Part shown: positions 8,690 to 16,582 of the stretch, piece after piece
How the letters are laid out: every line of letters begins with the position of its first letter
Position numbering within the stretch: position 1 is the first letter of the stretch
Assembly (NCBI RefSeq): GCF_001591345.1
Contig: NZ_BCUS01000045.1
Location: 1-44,761 of the forward strand
Reading direction: 5' to 3'
DNA length: 44,761 bases
Source of the DNA: Variovorax boronicumulans NBRC 103145
GTDB lineage: Bacteria > Pseudomonadota > Gammaproteobacteria > Burkholderiales > Burkholderiaceae_C
Notes under the pieces: model-generated
Seen by the model: only the letters and a program-made list of their open reading frames with translations
What the model was told of the DNA's origin: nothing
Database searches by the model: none
Position numbers and translations under genes: made by a program

Positions 8690-8714
8690 GGGCCCGCGTT
8701 TTCAGCGCGGGCCC
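8690..8714 (+). terminator. Hairpin after the CoA-transferase/Bug/AtuA operon
   Basis: A perfect 9-base-pair stem, GGGCCCGCG against CGCGGGCCC with a 7-base TTTTCAG loop, begins 14 bases after the AtuA stop codon. A T-run is lacking, so it is terminator-like and could equally protect the 3' end of the message. Confidence 0.5.
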
Positions 8715-8874
8715 ACGCCATCGCTCACTGCTTTCGGATTCGTCCGATGGCCTGCCTCGGCGCTTTTTCCTAGAGTGCTTCGTTCCCTGAGCGCTGGCCG
8801 TTTTCCGGCCGGCCCGCTCTTCCTTCTCTTCGCCAGATGGCTGCCTTTTTTCTCGAAGGCGCTCGAAGCACGCC

Positions 8875-9498
8875 ATGTCCTTGTCCAGATTCCTTTCCTT
8901 CCATCCCCGCCTGCGCGCGGGCCGCTGGCTGCTTGCCGCCTCCACGCTGGTCGCGGGCTGCGGCCCCGTCGCGGTCACGTCGTACGTGCCGCTGCCGCCG
9001 ATGCCGCCGCCTTCCGAACCGATGAACATGGCCGTGCCTGTCGCGGTGTCGGCCACGACCGCGCGCAAGGGGGCGGTGTACCGGCCCGCGCCCGCGGTGG
9101 TGCCCGAGCTGGCGCAGGTCGTGTTCTTCCGCCGCGCCACGTCCACGCCCAGCACGGGCGCGGCGCATGTGTATGTCGACGGCGAGTTCCACGCCGCGTT
9201 GATGCCCAACGGCTTCACGCGCCTGTGCGTGGCGCCGGGCGCGCACTCGCTGGAGGCCTACATCGACGATGCGCCGCTGTACGCGGGCAAGTCGCAACCG
9301 AAGACGCAGGCCGTGCTCGAAGGCGGGCAGACGGTGTTCGTGGCCGTGTCGGAAATGGGCGAGGGCGCGCCGGTGCCCCACGGCAGGGTCGCGGCCGAGC
9401 GCCTGCTCAAGAGCGCACGCGAGCAGCGCCAGGTGATCAGCCGCGCGGTCCGCGTGCAGCCCTGCCGCGCGCCTTCGCAGCCCGCCCGCCGGGCCTGA
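8875..9498 (+). CDS. Predicted small lipoprotein of unknown function
   Basis: The 207-residue product has a hydrophobic signal ending in LVAGC (Cys at residue 29), a lipoprotein cleavage site. A proline-rich linker (PLPPMPPPSEP) follows, then a globular part near residues 78-150: VVFFRR, HVYVDGEFHAAL, FTRLCVAPGAHSLEAYIDD. This arrangement resembles the DUF2846-like beta-sandwich of other envelope lipoproteins, in which a short peptide-like domain follows the lipid anchor, but I cannot place it firmly. It is transcribed alone; its 3' end lies 16 bases from the convergent SRPBCC gene. Function is unknown; an outer-membrane location is inferred from the lipobox only. Confidence 0.7.
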   Translation: MSLSRFLSFHPRLRAGRWLLAASTLVAGCGPVAVTSYVPLPPMPPPSEPMNMAVPVAVSATTARKGAVYRPAPAVVPELAQVVFFRRATSTPSTGAAHVYVDGEFHAALMPNGFTRLCVAPGAHSLEAYIDDAPLYAGKSQPKTQAVLEGGQTVFVAVSEMGEGAPVPHGRVAAERLLKSAREQRQVISRAVRVQPCRAPSQPARRA

Positions 9499-9514
9499 CA
9501 CCGCCCGACGGCCT

Positions 9515-10060
9515 TCAAGGGATGTGCGTCGCGTAGGCCGCCTCGGCGGCCTCCAGCTGGGTCCAGAAGCCTTGCGGCGCGCGCCCGTGCAGCACCTCGT
9601 CGAGCACGCCCAGGTGCGCGTGCCAGCCGCTGGCCACGCTCAGCGTTTCCTTGCGGTCGGGCAGGCGGCGGTGCGTGAGCACCAGGTGCGTTGTTTGCGC
9701 GCCCTGCGGCGACAGTTCGAAGCTGACTTCGGACGCGTCCTCGCGCTCGCTGCCCCAGCTGATGACCAGCAGGGTCGGCGGCTCGATGCGCAGCACGCGC
9801 GAGTGCTGCACGTGGGTCTCGCGGTAGGCCGCGAAGCGCTCGGGCGCCACCTCGCCCGACAGCTCGGTGTGCTGGAAGCGCAGCTCGAACACCGCGCCGG
9901 GTGCCTGCGCCATGGTGCCGCCAGCCAGCCAGCTGCGGCGCTTCTCGGGATCGACGAGGTAGGTCCACACGCGGTCGATGGGGCCGGGCAGGATGCGTTC
10001 GATGCGCAGGGTGCCGGGCTCGGTCTGCGTGCCCAGGCTGTGCTTCAAGGTCGTGGTCAT
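9515..10060 (-). CDS. SRPBCC/AHSA1-domain protein
   Basis: The 181-residue protein has the START-like AHSA1 fold: RIERILPGPIDRVWTYLVDPEKRRSWLAGG near residues 18-48, ELRFQHTEL, a central beta strand LLVISWGSE, then THLVLTHRRLP and WHAHLGVLDEVL at the C-terminal helix. Such proteins bind hydrophobic ligands and are often encoded next to an ArsR-type repressor, as here: arsR lies 40 bases upstream on the same strand. The ATG at 10060 is preceded by AAGGAGC. The ligand is unknown. It is expected to be controlled by the ArsR protein through the twin operator described below. Confidence 0.87.
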   Translation of the reverse strand: MTTTLKHSLGTQTEPGTLRIERILPGPIDRVWTYLVDPEKRRSWLAGGTMAQAPGAVFELRFQHTELSGEVAPERFAAYRETHVQHSRVLRIEPPTLLVISWGSEREDASEVSFELSPQGAQTTHLVLTHRRLPDRKETLSVASGWHAHLGVLDEVLHGRAPQGFWTQLEAAEAAYATHIP

Positions 10061-10100
10061 GGGTCGGTGCTCCTTGGGTGAATGAGGGGAGAGAAGGCGC

Positions 10101-10460
10101 TCACGCGCGGCTGTGGCCGTCGTCGTGGGCATCGCGCCGCAGCGCATCCGCCAGCGCGTCCAGGCGGTGGTTCCAGAAGACTTCGTACGCGCGCAGCCAC
10201 GCATCGGCCGTGGCGAGCGCCGCCGGTTCCAGCCGGCACACGTGCGCGCGGCCCTGCACGGTGCGCGACACCAGCCCCGCGCGCTCCAGCGTCTTGACGT
10301 GCTTGGAGGCGCCCGCGAAGGACATGCGAAACGGCGCCCCCAGCTCGCCCACGCTGCATTCGCCCTGCGCGAGCAACTGCAGCATGGTGCGCCGCGTGCT
10401 GTCGGCCAGGGCGTGGAACACGGCGTCGAGCCGTTCGTCTTCGATTTCAAGTTCAACCAT
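10101..10460 (-). CDS. ArsR-family transcriptional repressor
   Basis: The 119-residue protein is a compact winged-helix regulator: AVFHALADSTRRTMLQLLA near residues 12-30, CSVGELGAPF, SFAGASKHVKTLERAGLV (recognition helix near 46-63) and the wing SRTVQGRAHVCRL. It lacks the metal-binding ELCVCDL motif of ArsR/SmtB metal sensors and matches the metal-independent subgroup found next to SRPBCC genes. The ATG at 10460 was chosen because the fold starts there; the in-frame upstream ATG at 10496 would add residues encoded by the operator region. It is the first gene of an operon with the SRPBCC protein and is probably self-regulated. Confidence 0.9.
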   Translation of the reverse strand: MVELEIEDERLDAVFHALADSTRRTMLQLLAQGECSVGELGAPFRMSFAGASKHVKTLERAGLVSRTVQGRAHVCRLEPAALATADAWLRAYEVFWNHRLDALADALRRDAHDDGHSRA

Positions 10461-10469
10461 GAAGTTGAA
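10452..10469. promoter_or_regulatory. ArsR operator copy 1, across the arsR start codon
   Basis: TTCAAC-N6-GTTGAA at 10452-10469 is a perfect inverted repeat that covers the arsR start codon. Its half-sites and spacer length are identical to those of the second copy, whose centre is 40 bases away. Confidence 0.65.
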
Positions 10470-10490
10470 TATAGATCGGCCCCGAAGAAA

Positions 10491-10510
10491 ATTCAACCTG
10501 AAGGTTGAAT
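10491..10510. promoter_or_regulatory. ArsR operator copy 2, upstream
   Basis: ATTCAACCT-GA-AGGTTGAAT at 10491-10510 is a 20-base palindrome containing the same TTCAAC-N6-GTTGAA core as copy 1. It lies in the arsR/beta-lactamase divergent gap, where it would block the arsR promoter. Whether it also affects the beta-lactamase gene, which starts 126 bases away, is open. Confidence 0.7.
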
Positions 10511-10636
10511 GATCTAAATGGCGTTACACCTGATACACCCGGGACGCCGTGCGCGCACCGGGCGCTGGAAGCGCGGGGGCTGCGCTCCTACGATGCCTTT
10601 CATTCCATCCACTCGCGAAAAGAAAGACGCACGCAC

Positions 10637-11524
10637 ATGAACCCTCTGATCCAGCGCCGCACCCTGTTGCTCGCCGCCGCCGTGACCCCGCTCGCCGGCG
10701 CCTGCAGCGCATGGCCGAAGAAGGGCGCGCAGTCGGACGCCGAAACGCAGCTCGCCGAACTCGAGCGCGCCTGCGGCGGGCGCCTGGGCGTGGCGGGCTT
10801 CCACACCGGCAGCGGCGCGCGCCTGCAGCACCGTGCACACGAGCGCTTTCCGCTGTGCAGCACCTTCAAGCTGGTGCTCGCCGCCGCCGTGCTCGAACGC
10901 AGCGCGACCGACGCCAGCCTGCTCGGGCGCCGCATCAGCGTCGGCAAGGGCGACCTGGTGTCGCACTCGCCGGTCGCCGAGAAGCACCTCGCCACCGGCA
11001 TGACCGTGAACGAGATGTGCGCCGCCACCATGCAGTACAGCGACAACGCCGCCGCCAACCTGCTGCTGAAGGTGCTGGGCGGGCCGGCCGCCGTCACGGC
11101 CTTTGCGCGGCGCATCGGCGACACCACCTTCCGCCTCGACCGCACCGAGCCCGAGCTGAACACCGCCATTCCCGGCGATCCGCGCGACACGACCACGCCC
11201 GCGGCCATGTCCGAGACCGTGCAGCGGCTGGCGCTGGGCGATGCGCTCGGCGCGCCGCAGCGCGAGCAGATGCGCGAATGGCTGCTCGGCAACACCACCA
11301 GCACCGAGCGCTTCCTGGCCGGCGTGCCCAAAGGCTGGCGTGTGGGCGACAAGACCGGCGCGGGTTCGTACGGCAGCACCAACGACGTCGGCGTGCTGTG
11401 GCCGCCGTCGGGCGCGCCGTTGGTGCTGTCGGTCTACCTGACCTTCCCCGACAAGGACGCGAAGAACCGCAACGACGTGGTCGCCGAGGCCACGCGCATC
11501 GCAGTGAGGGCCCTCGCGGGCTGA
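10637..11524 (+). CDS. Class A beta-lactamase
   Basis: The 295-residue protein carries every class A landmark: CSTFK with the nucleophile Ser75 and Lys78 (Ambler 70 and 73), YSDN with SDN at 135-137, EPELN with Glu171 and Asn175 (Ambler 166 and 170), and KTG at 239-241. It hydrolyses the beta-lactam ring through an acyl-serine intermediate in the periplasm. The N-terminus combines a twin-arginine-like QRRTLLLAA with a lipobox LAGAC (Cys23), so it may be a Tat-exported lipoprotein. Cys74 precedes the active serine, but the Ambler 238 position is Gly, so the disulfide typical of class A carbapenemases is absent. The ATG at 10637 follows no strong Shine-Dalgarno sequence. A divergent ampR gene is missing. 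Confidence 0.93.
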   Translation: MNPLIQRRTLLLAAAVTPLAGACSAWPKKGAQSDAETQLAELERACGGRLGVAGFHTGSGARLQHRAHERFPLCSTFKLVLAAAVLERSATDASLLGRRISVGKGDLVSHSPVAEKHLATGMTVNEMCAATMQYSDNAAANLLLKVLGGPAAVTAFARRIGDTTFRLDRTEPELNTAIPGDPRDTTTPAAMSETVQRLALGDALGAPQREQMREWLLGNTTSTERFLAGVPKGWRVGDKTGAGSYGSTNDVGVLWPPSGAPLVLSVYLTFPDKDAKNRNDVVAEATRIAVRALAG

Positions 11525-11527
11525 GTC

Positions 11528-11569
11528 GGCGACGGGGCCACAATGGGCGCCCCATCTTTCCCCGTCGCC
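11528..11569 (+). promoter_or_regulatory. Nested stem-loop filling the beta-lactamase/lysR gap
   Basis: The 47 bases between the two genes fold almost completely. GGCGACGGGG (11528-11537) pairs with CCCCGTCGCC (11560-11569), and inside the loop ATGGG (11543-11547) pairs with CCCAT (11551-11555). The lysR start codon begins 3 bases after the outer stem, and no Shine-Dalgarno sequence is visible. Confidence 0.6.
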
Positions 11570-11571
11570 CC

Positions 11572-12567
11572 ATGGACCTGAGGTCTCTTCGCTATTTCAT
11601 CGCGGTGCTCGAAGCCGGCAGCCTGTCGCGCGCCGCGGCGTCGCTGTACGTGGCGCAACCCGCGCTGACCGCGCAGATCAAGAAGCTCGAGGCCGAACTT
11701 GGCACGCAGCTGTTCGACCGCTCGCACGTCGGCGTCACGCCCACGGCCGCCGGGTTGCAGCTGTACCAGGACGCGCGGCGCCTGCTGTCGGATGCCGCGG
11801 CCATGCGCGAGCGGCTGCAGCGCGCGCCCGACGGGCCCGAGGGCTCGGTCACGGTGGCGGTGCCGTTCCTGCTGGCCTCGTTGCTGCTCGGGCCGGTGCT
11901 GGCGCGGCTGAAGCAGTCGCACCCGCGCATCCGCGTGTTCGTGATCGACGACCTGAGCCTGATGGTGCGCAAGGCGATGGTCGATCGCCGCGCCGACATC
12001 GGCCTGCTGGTCGACACCCCGAGCGTTGAAGGGCTGGACGTGCGTCCCTTCGTGCGCGAAGGCATGTTCCTCTGCGGCTTCGATGCCAAAGGAGAGGTGG
12101 CGGCACTGCTCGGAAAAAGCGCGAAGGGTGGGCGCGCGAAGAAGGGCGCACCGGTGCGTCCCACGGTGCCTTTCGCGCGCGCCGCGAACCTGCCACTGGT
12201 GCTGCAGTCGCGCCGCTTCAGCATCCGCCAGCGCGTCGAGGCGGCGGCCGAGGCGGTGGGCGTGGAACTCAACGTGGTGCACGAGCACGACTCGGCGCGC
12301 GTGCTGCGCTCGCTCTACCTGGCGGGCGCGGGCTTCACGGTCACGCCCGCCTGCGCGCTCGCGGACGGGCCGGGTGATCAGCCGAACTGGTTGATTGCAC
12401 GCATCGTCGAGCCCGAGCTGGCGCGCACCTACCACCTGGCCACGCCAGCGGGCAAGGCGCCCGACGCGGCCACGCAGGTCGTGAGGCAGGCGCTGGCCGA
12501 CGAGGCGCGATCGATGATCGCCTCGGGCCGCTGGGACGCGCAGTTCCTGGGCGACGGCAAGGCGTAG
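11572..12567 (+). CDS. LysR-family transcriptional regulator (Nac/Cbl-like N-terminus)
   Basis: The 331-residue protein opens MDLRSLRYFIAVLEAGSLSR and continues AQPALTAQIKKLEAELGTQL, a strong LysR helix-turn-helix that resembles nitrogen-assimilation (Nac) type members. An effector domain follows. An insertion of basic and small residues near position 185-200 (KSAKGGRAKKGAP) is unusual and probably forms a surface loop. It lies 47 bases after the beta-lactamase gene on the same strand, not divergent as ampR would be, so a role in controlling beta-lactamase is not supported by layout. It may instead act on the ligase/dehydrogenase/Bug operon 142 bases downstream. Target and effector are unknown. 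Confidence 0.88.
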   Translation: MDLRSLRYFIAVLEAGSLSRAAASLYVAQPALTAQIKKLEAELGTQLFDRSHVGVTPTAAGLQLYQDARRLLSDAAAMRERLQRAPDGPEGSVTVAVPFLLASLLLGPVLARLKQSHPRIRVFVIDDLSLMVRKAMVDRRADIGLLVDTPSVEGLDVRPFVREGMFLCGFDAKGEVAALLGKSAKGGRAKKGAPVRPTVPFARAANLPLVLQSRRFSIRQRVEAAAEAVGVELNVVHEHDSARVLRSLYLAGAGFTVTPACALADGPGDQPNWLIARIVEPELARTYHLATPAGKAPDAATQVVRQALADEARSMIASGRWDAQFLGDGKA

Positions 12568-12572
12568 CCATC

Positions 12573-12619
12573 GCGCACGGCGGTGCCGTGCGCCGAGGCC
12601 ATCATCTTTTGTGATGGCC
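12573..12619 (+). terminator. Two tandem hairpins after lysR
   Basis: GCGCACGGC-GGT-GCCGTGCGC (12573-12593) is a perfect 9-bp hairpin. It is followed by GGCCATCA (12597-12604) and TGATGGCC (12612-12619) around a TCTTTTG loop. Neither has a proper T-run behind it, but the pair makes a plausible end for the lysR message before the next operon. Confidence 0.45.
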
Positions 12620-12708
12620 GCGCATCAGCAATCGGTATTTGTTGTGCGGCGGCGTTGTTTGCGAAAGTTCTCCCCACGGTGCACAGGCACCGGCCTCAAG
12701 GAGACAAC

Positions 12709-14280
12709 TTGCCCTCACTTTCGCCCGAGGTCGCCAACGTCGGCGAACTCGCATCCCGCGCCGCCCGCCTGCATGCCCGGCAGATCGCCGTGACCAGCCC
12801 GCAGCGCGCCTGCACCTACGAACAGCTCGACCGGCGCGCCAACCGCCTGGCCAACGCCCTGCGCGGCCTCGGCCTGCAGCGCGGCGACCGCGTGGGCGTG
12901 TACCTGCCCAACTGCGTCGAGATCGTCGAGCTGGAGCTGGCCTGCTACAAGGCCGCGCTGGTGAAGGCGCCGATGAACGCGCGGCTCGCGCCGGTCGAGG
13001 TGGCCGAGGTCATCGAGAACAGCGACGCCGCGCTGATCGTCACCACCGCCGCGCGCGCCGAGACCTTCCTGCCGCTCTTGAAGGGCGCGGCCCCGAAGCT
13101 ACTGCTGCTCGACGCGGCCGAAGGCACGCCCGCTTCCTACGAAAGCCAGCTGGCACGCGCGAGCGACGCCTTCACCTGCGAGCGCGTGCGTGCCGACGAG
13201 CTGGCCGTGCTGCACTACACCTCGGGCTCCAGCGGCGTGCTCAAGGCCGCGATGCAGACCTTCGGCAACCGGCTGGCCCAGCTGCGCAAGTTCCTCTCGC
13301 GCAGCGAAGGCCTGCGCCCCGGCGACCTGCTGGGGCTGGTGGGGCCGATCACGCACGCCTCGGGCATGCAGATCGTGCCGGCGCTGTGCAGCGGCGCGAC
13401 CATCCGCCTGTTCACGGGCTTCGAGCCCGCGCGCTTCCTGGACGACATGAAGAAGGAGCGCGTGACCCACACCTTCATGGTGCCCACCATGATCAACATG
13501 CTGCTGGCCGAGCTGCAGGGCCGCTACCGGCCGCTGCCCGACCTGCAGCGCCTGGGCTACGGCGCCGCGCCGATGGCGCCCGCGCGGATCATGCAGGCGA
13601 TGGACGTGTTCGGCCCCGTGCTGTCGCAGGGCTACGGCGCGGGGGAGACCACCTCGGGCGTGTGCGGCCTCTCGGTGGAAGACCACCTGTTCGCGCGCGC
13701 CGCCATGCCCGAGCGGCTGGCCTCGTGCGGGCGGCCGTTCCTCGAGTCGCTGGTGGAGATCGTCGATGACGAAGGCCGGCCGGTCGCGCCCGGCGAGGTG
13801 GGCGAGATCGTGGTGAGCGGCGAGGACATCTTCGCCGGCTACTGGCGCGCGCCCGAACTCACGGCCGAGGTGCTCAAAGAGGGCCGCTACCACACGGGCG
13901 ACCTCGCGCGCGCCGACGACGAGGGCTACATCTACATCGTCGATCGCAAGAAGGACATGGTCATCAGCGGCGGCTTCAACGTGTACCCCTCGGAGGTCGA
14001 GGCCGTGCTGTACCAGCATGCGGCGGTGGCCGAGGCCTGCGTGTTCAGCGTGCCCGACGACAAGTGGGGCGAGGCGGTGGCCGCGCACATCGTGCTGAAG
14101 CCGGGCGCCTCGCCCGACACGGCCGGGCTCGACGACTTCTGCGCCGCGCGGCTCGCGGGCTTCAAGCGGCCGCGCCGCATCGAGTTCGTCGAGTCGCTGC
14201 TGAAGAACGCCAACGGCAAGGTCGCGCGCAAGGCGATCCAGACGCCGTACTGGGCCGGCCACGCGCGGCGCGTCAATTGA
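12709..14280 (+). CDS. AMP-forming acyl-CoA synthetase (class I adenylate-forming enzyme)
   Basis: The 523-residue enzyme has all adenylation motifs: the P-loop TSGSSGVLK at 171-179, GYGAGETTSG at 308-317, YHTGDLA at 395-400, VDRKKDMVISGGFNVYPSEVE near 411-431, and the C-terminal catalytic Lys504 in NANGK. It would activate a carboxylic acid to its CoA thioester with ATP. The TTG at 12709 is the preferred start because AAGGAG lies 5 bases upstream and family homology begins soon after; a GTG at 12583 would add 42 poor residues. With the downstream acyl-CoA dehydrogenase and Bug receptor it forms an uptake, activation and oxidation set. The acid itself cannot be named. Confidence 0.92.
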   Translation: MPSLSPEVANVGELASRAARLHARQIAVTSPQRACTYEQLDRRANRLANALRGLGLQRGDRVGVYLPNCVEIVELELACYKAALVKAPMNARLAPVEVAEVIENSDAALIVTTAARAETFLPLLKGAAPKLLLLDAAEGTPASYESQLARASDAFTCERVRADELAVLHYTSGSSGVLKAAMQTFGNRLAQLRKFLSRSEGLRPGDLLGLVGPITHASGMQIVPALCSGATIRLFTGFEPARFLDDMKKERVTHTFMVPTMINMLLAELQGRYRPLPDLQRLGYGAAPMAPARIMQAMDVFGPVLSQGYGAGETTSGVCGLSVEDHLFARAAMPERLASCGRPFLESLVEIVDDEGRPVAPGEVGEIVVSGEDIFAGYWRAPELTAEVLKEGRYHTGDLARADDEGYIYIVDRKKDMVISGGFNVYPSEVEAVLYQHAAVAEACVFSVPDDKWGEAVAAHIVLKPGASPDTAGLDDFCAARLAGFKRPRRIEFVESLLKNANGKVARKAIQTPYWAGHARRVN

Positions 14281-14300
14281 ACAAGAGCGAAGAGAACGAC

Positions 14301-15539
14301 ATGGACACCACGCTGACCCCTTCCGCCGCCCCTACCGAGGCTTCGGCCATCCGCGCGCCGCTGTTCGACGGCCCCTTCGAGGGCTCGTCGCGCGCGGCCG
14401 AATTGATCGCCCGCATCGGCGACTTCCTGAACGGCGAACTGGCCGACCTGGTGCGCGAGAAGGGCATCGACCACGAGCACGGCCCCGACAGGGAGACGCT
14501 GCGCCACGTCTGGCGCCGCTCGCACGCGATGGGCTTCTACGGCATGACGCTGCCGCCGGCGATGGGCGGCCTGGGCCTGTCGCTGCTCGACCACGTGCTG
14601 GTGAAGGAATCGATCTACGCCAGCGGTTCGCCGCTCGCGCCGCATGTGTTCGGCGAACTCAGCGGGCCGCCGCGCGTCGGCGCACTGGCCAAGTTCGCGA
14701 CGCCGGAGCAGATGGCGCAGTTCATCCGTCCCGTGGCGCAGGCCGAGAAGGCGATCTGCTTCGCGCTCACCGAAGCCGAGGCCGGCTCCGATGCCGGCGC
14801 GGTGCAGACGCAGGCGCGGCGCGAGGGCGACGTGTATGTGCTGAACGGGCGCAAGCGCTTCATTTCGGGCTCGCCGTTTGCCGATCTCGCGGTGCTCATG
14901 GCGTCCACCTCGGACGATCCGGCGCGCCGCGAGGTGACGGCGTTCTTCGTCGACCTGACGCTGCCGGGCGTCGAGGTGCAGGCGGGCTACAAGACCATGG
15001 CGGGCCAGTCGACCACGGGCGACATCGTGCTCACCGATTGCCGCGTGCCGGCCGCGAACCTCATCGGCGAGCCCGGCAAGGGGCTGGCGCTGGCGCTGGG
15101 GCGCATCACGGTCAACCGGCTGCTGCACTGCCCGGGCATGGTGGGGCTGGCGACCGTGGCGCTGAAGGACGCACGCGACTACGCGCGCACGCGCCGCCAG
15201 TTCGGCCGCGCCATCGCGCAGTTCCAGGCGATCCAGCATTCGCTGGCCGACATGGCGACGCAGCTGTGCGCGGCGCGCGCGCTGATGCTGTCGACCGCGC
15301 GGCAGATCGACGCCGGCGGCGACCCGCGCGCCGAGGCCTCGATGGCCAAGCTGTTCTGCTCGGAGGCCGCGTTCCGCGTGGCCGACGCGGCGGTGCAGAT
15401 CCACGGCGGCGAAGGCATCGTGCAGGGGCGGCGCGTGGAGTTTTTGTTCCGCATGCTGCGCATGTACCGCGTGCTCACGGGCACGAGCGAGATCCAGAAG
15501 AACATCATCGCGCGCGAGCTGATCGGCGACGCGGCCTGA
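14301..15539 (+). CDS. Acyl-CoA dehydrogenase family protein
   Basis: The 412-residue flavoprotein shows the family's FAD and substrate motifs: CFALTEAEAGSDAG near 153-166, GRKRFISGSPFADL near 183-196, YARTRRQFGRAIAQFQAIQHSLADM near 294-318, and IHGGEGI near 367-373. It would oxidise an acyl-CoA to the 2-enoyl-CoA and pass electrons to ETF. The place of the usual catalytic glutamate (EGT-x-x-I) reads TGTSEI with Thr393, and the alternative glutamate position used by long-chain and isovaleryl enzymes appears to be Asn272. A different base or a changed reaction is therefore possible. The gap to the upstream ligase gene is 20 bases. The ATG at 14301 is the start. Confidence 0.9.
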   Translation: MDTTLTPSAAPTEASAIRAPLFDGPFEGSSRAAELIARIGDFLNGELADLVREKGIDHEHGPDRETLRHVWRRSHAMGFYGMTLPPAMGGLGLSLLDHVLVKESIYASGSPLAPHVFGELSGPPRVGALAKFATPEQMAQFIRPVAQAEKAICFALTEAEAGSDAGAVQTQARREGDVYVLNGRKRFISGSPFADLAVLMASTSDDPARREVTAFFVDLTLPGVEVQAGYKTMAGQSTTGDIVLTDCRVPAANLIGEPGKGLALALGRITVNRLLHCPGMVGLATVALKDARDYARTRRQFGRAIAQFQAIQHSLADMATQLCAARALMLSTARQIDAGGDPRAEASMAKLFCSEAAFRVADAAVQIHGGEGIVQGRRVEFLFRMLRMYRVLTGTSEIQKNIIARELIGDAA

Positions 15540-15573
15540 GGCCGAACCAGACAATCAGGAGACAAGACAAGCC

Positions 15574-16572
15574 ATGACGCTCATCAATGCCCATCGCCGC
15601 GCGCTGTGCGGTGCGATCGCTGCCTCGGCGCTGCTGCCGGCCATCGCGCGCGCAGCGGGCGCGAACGCCTCCGCCTGGCGGCCGACCCGCCCGGTCAAGT
15701 GGGTCGTGCCGTACCTGGCCGGCACCGGCCCGGACAACGCCGCGCGCATCCTCGCGGAAGCGCTCGGCCCCTTGCTGGGGCAGCCGGTCGTCATCGAGAA
15801 CCGCGGCGGCGCGGCCGGCAACATCGGCGCGCGCCAGGTCGCGCGCGCCGCGCCCGACGGCTACACCTGGATCTACTCCAGCGCGCCCATGGCCGCCAAC
15901 ATGCGCATGCAGCAGAACCCCGGCTACGACGCGCTCAAGGACTTCCGCCACATCATGCGGCTCACCACCTCCGACGTGCTGCTGGTGGTGAATGCGGGCT
16001 CGGGCATCCAGACCCTGCAGGAACTCGTGGCGCGTGCGCGCGCCAACCCCGGCAAGCTCGACTACGCCTCGGGTGGCGTCGGCACGCCCTCGCACCTGGG
16101 CGTGGAGTTGTTCCTGCAGGCGGCGGGCGTGCAGGCCACGCACGTGCCGTACAAGGGCGCGTCGGAAATCGTCAACGCGGTGCTGGGCAACCAGGTGAAC
16201 TTCGGCATGCCGATCTTCTCGGTGGCGCTGCCGCACGTGCAGGGCGGCAAGCTGCGCGCCCTGGGCGTGGCCGGCGCCAAGCGCAACGCGGCCTTGCCGC
16301 AGGTGCCGACGCTGGCCGAGCTGGGGCTGCGCGGCGTCGAGCTCACGTCGTGGGGCGGCGTCTCGGTGCCGGCGGGCACGCCCGACGCGATCGCTGCGCG
16401 CATCTACGAGGTGTTCGGGCAGGCGCTGAAGCAGCCGTCGGTGATCGCTGCGCTGACCGAGCTGGGCAGCGAGGTGAGCCCGTCGACGACCGAGGCCTAC
16501 GTGCAGGGCTTCGCGAGCGAGATGGAGCTGACCGAGCGGATGATGAAGACCGCGAAGCTCCAGCCGTTGTAG
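15574..16572 (+). CDS. Bug-family TTT substrate-binding protein
   Basis: The 332-residue receptor has a signal peptide (LCGAIAASALLPAIARAAG) and the Bug landmarks VKWVVPYLAGTGPDNAAR, VIENRGGAAGNIGA, APDGYTWIY, YDALKDFRHI and THVPYKGAS. It differs from most family members by Tyr-Leu-Ala-Gly in the first ligand loop instead of Phe-x-x-Gly-Gly, which may reflect a different ligand. AGGAG precedes the ATG closely. It ends the ligase/dehydrogenase operon and presumably binds the acid that these enzymes use. Its stop codon is 10 bases from the convergent trhA stop. Confidence 0.92.
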   Translation: MTLINAHRRALCGAIAASALLPAIARAAGANASAWRPTRPVKWVVPYLAGTGPDNAARILAEALGPLLGQPVVIENRGGAAGNIGARQVARAAPDGYTWIYSSAPMAANMRMQQNPGYDALKDFRHIMRLTTSDVLLVVNAGSGIQTLQELVARARANPGKLDYASGGVGTPSHLGVELFLQAAGVQATHVPYKGASEIVNAVLGNQVNFGMPIFSVALPHVQGGKLRALGVAGAKRNAALPQVPTLAELGLRGVELTSWGGVSVPAGTPDAIAARIYEVFGQALKQPSVIAALTELGSEVSPSTTEAYVQGFASEMELTERMMKTAKLQPL

Positions 16573-16582
16573 GAAGCAGGCT

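Noticed and set aside
6735..9218. Long open frame (827 codons) on the minus strand
   Set aside because: It is antisense to the AtuA-like gene, composed of His/Arg/Ala/Gly-rich low-complexity sequence typical of high-GC shadow frames, and has no domain pattern.
10637..11524. Carbapenemase of class A
   Set aside because: The Cys69-Cys238 disulfide pair needed in known class A carbapenemases is incomplete: Gly occupies the 238 position.
11572..12567. AmpR-type regulator of the beta-lactamase
   Set aside because: AmpR genes are divergent from their target; this one is downstream on the same strand and its N-terminus looks Nac-like.
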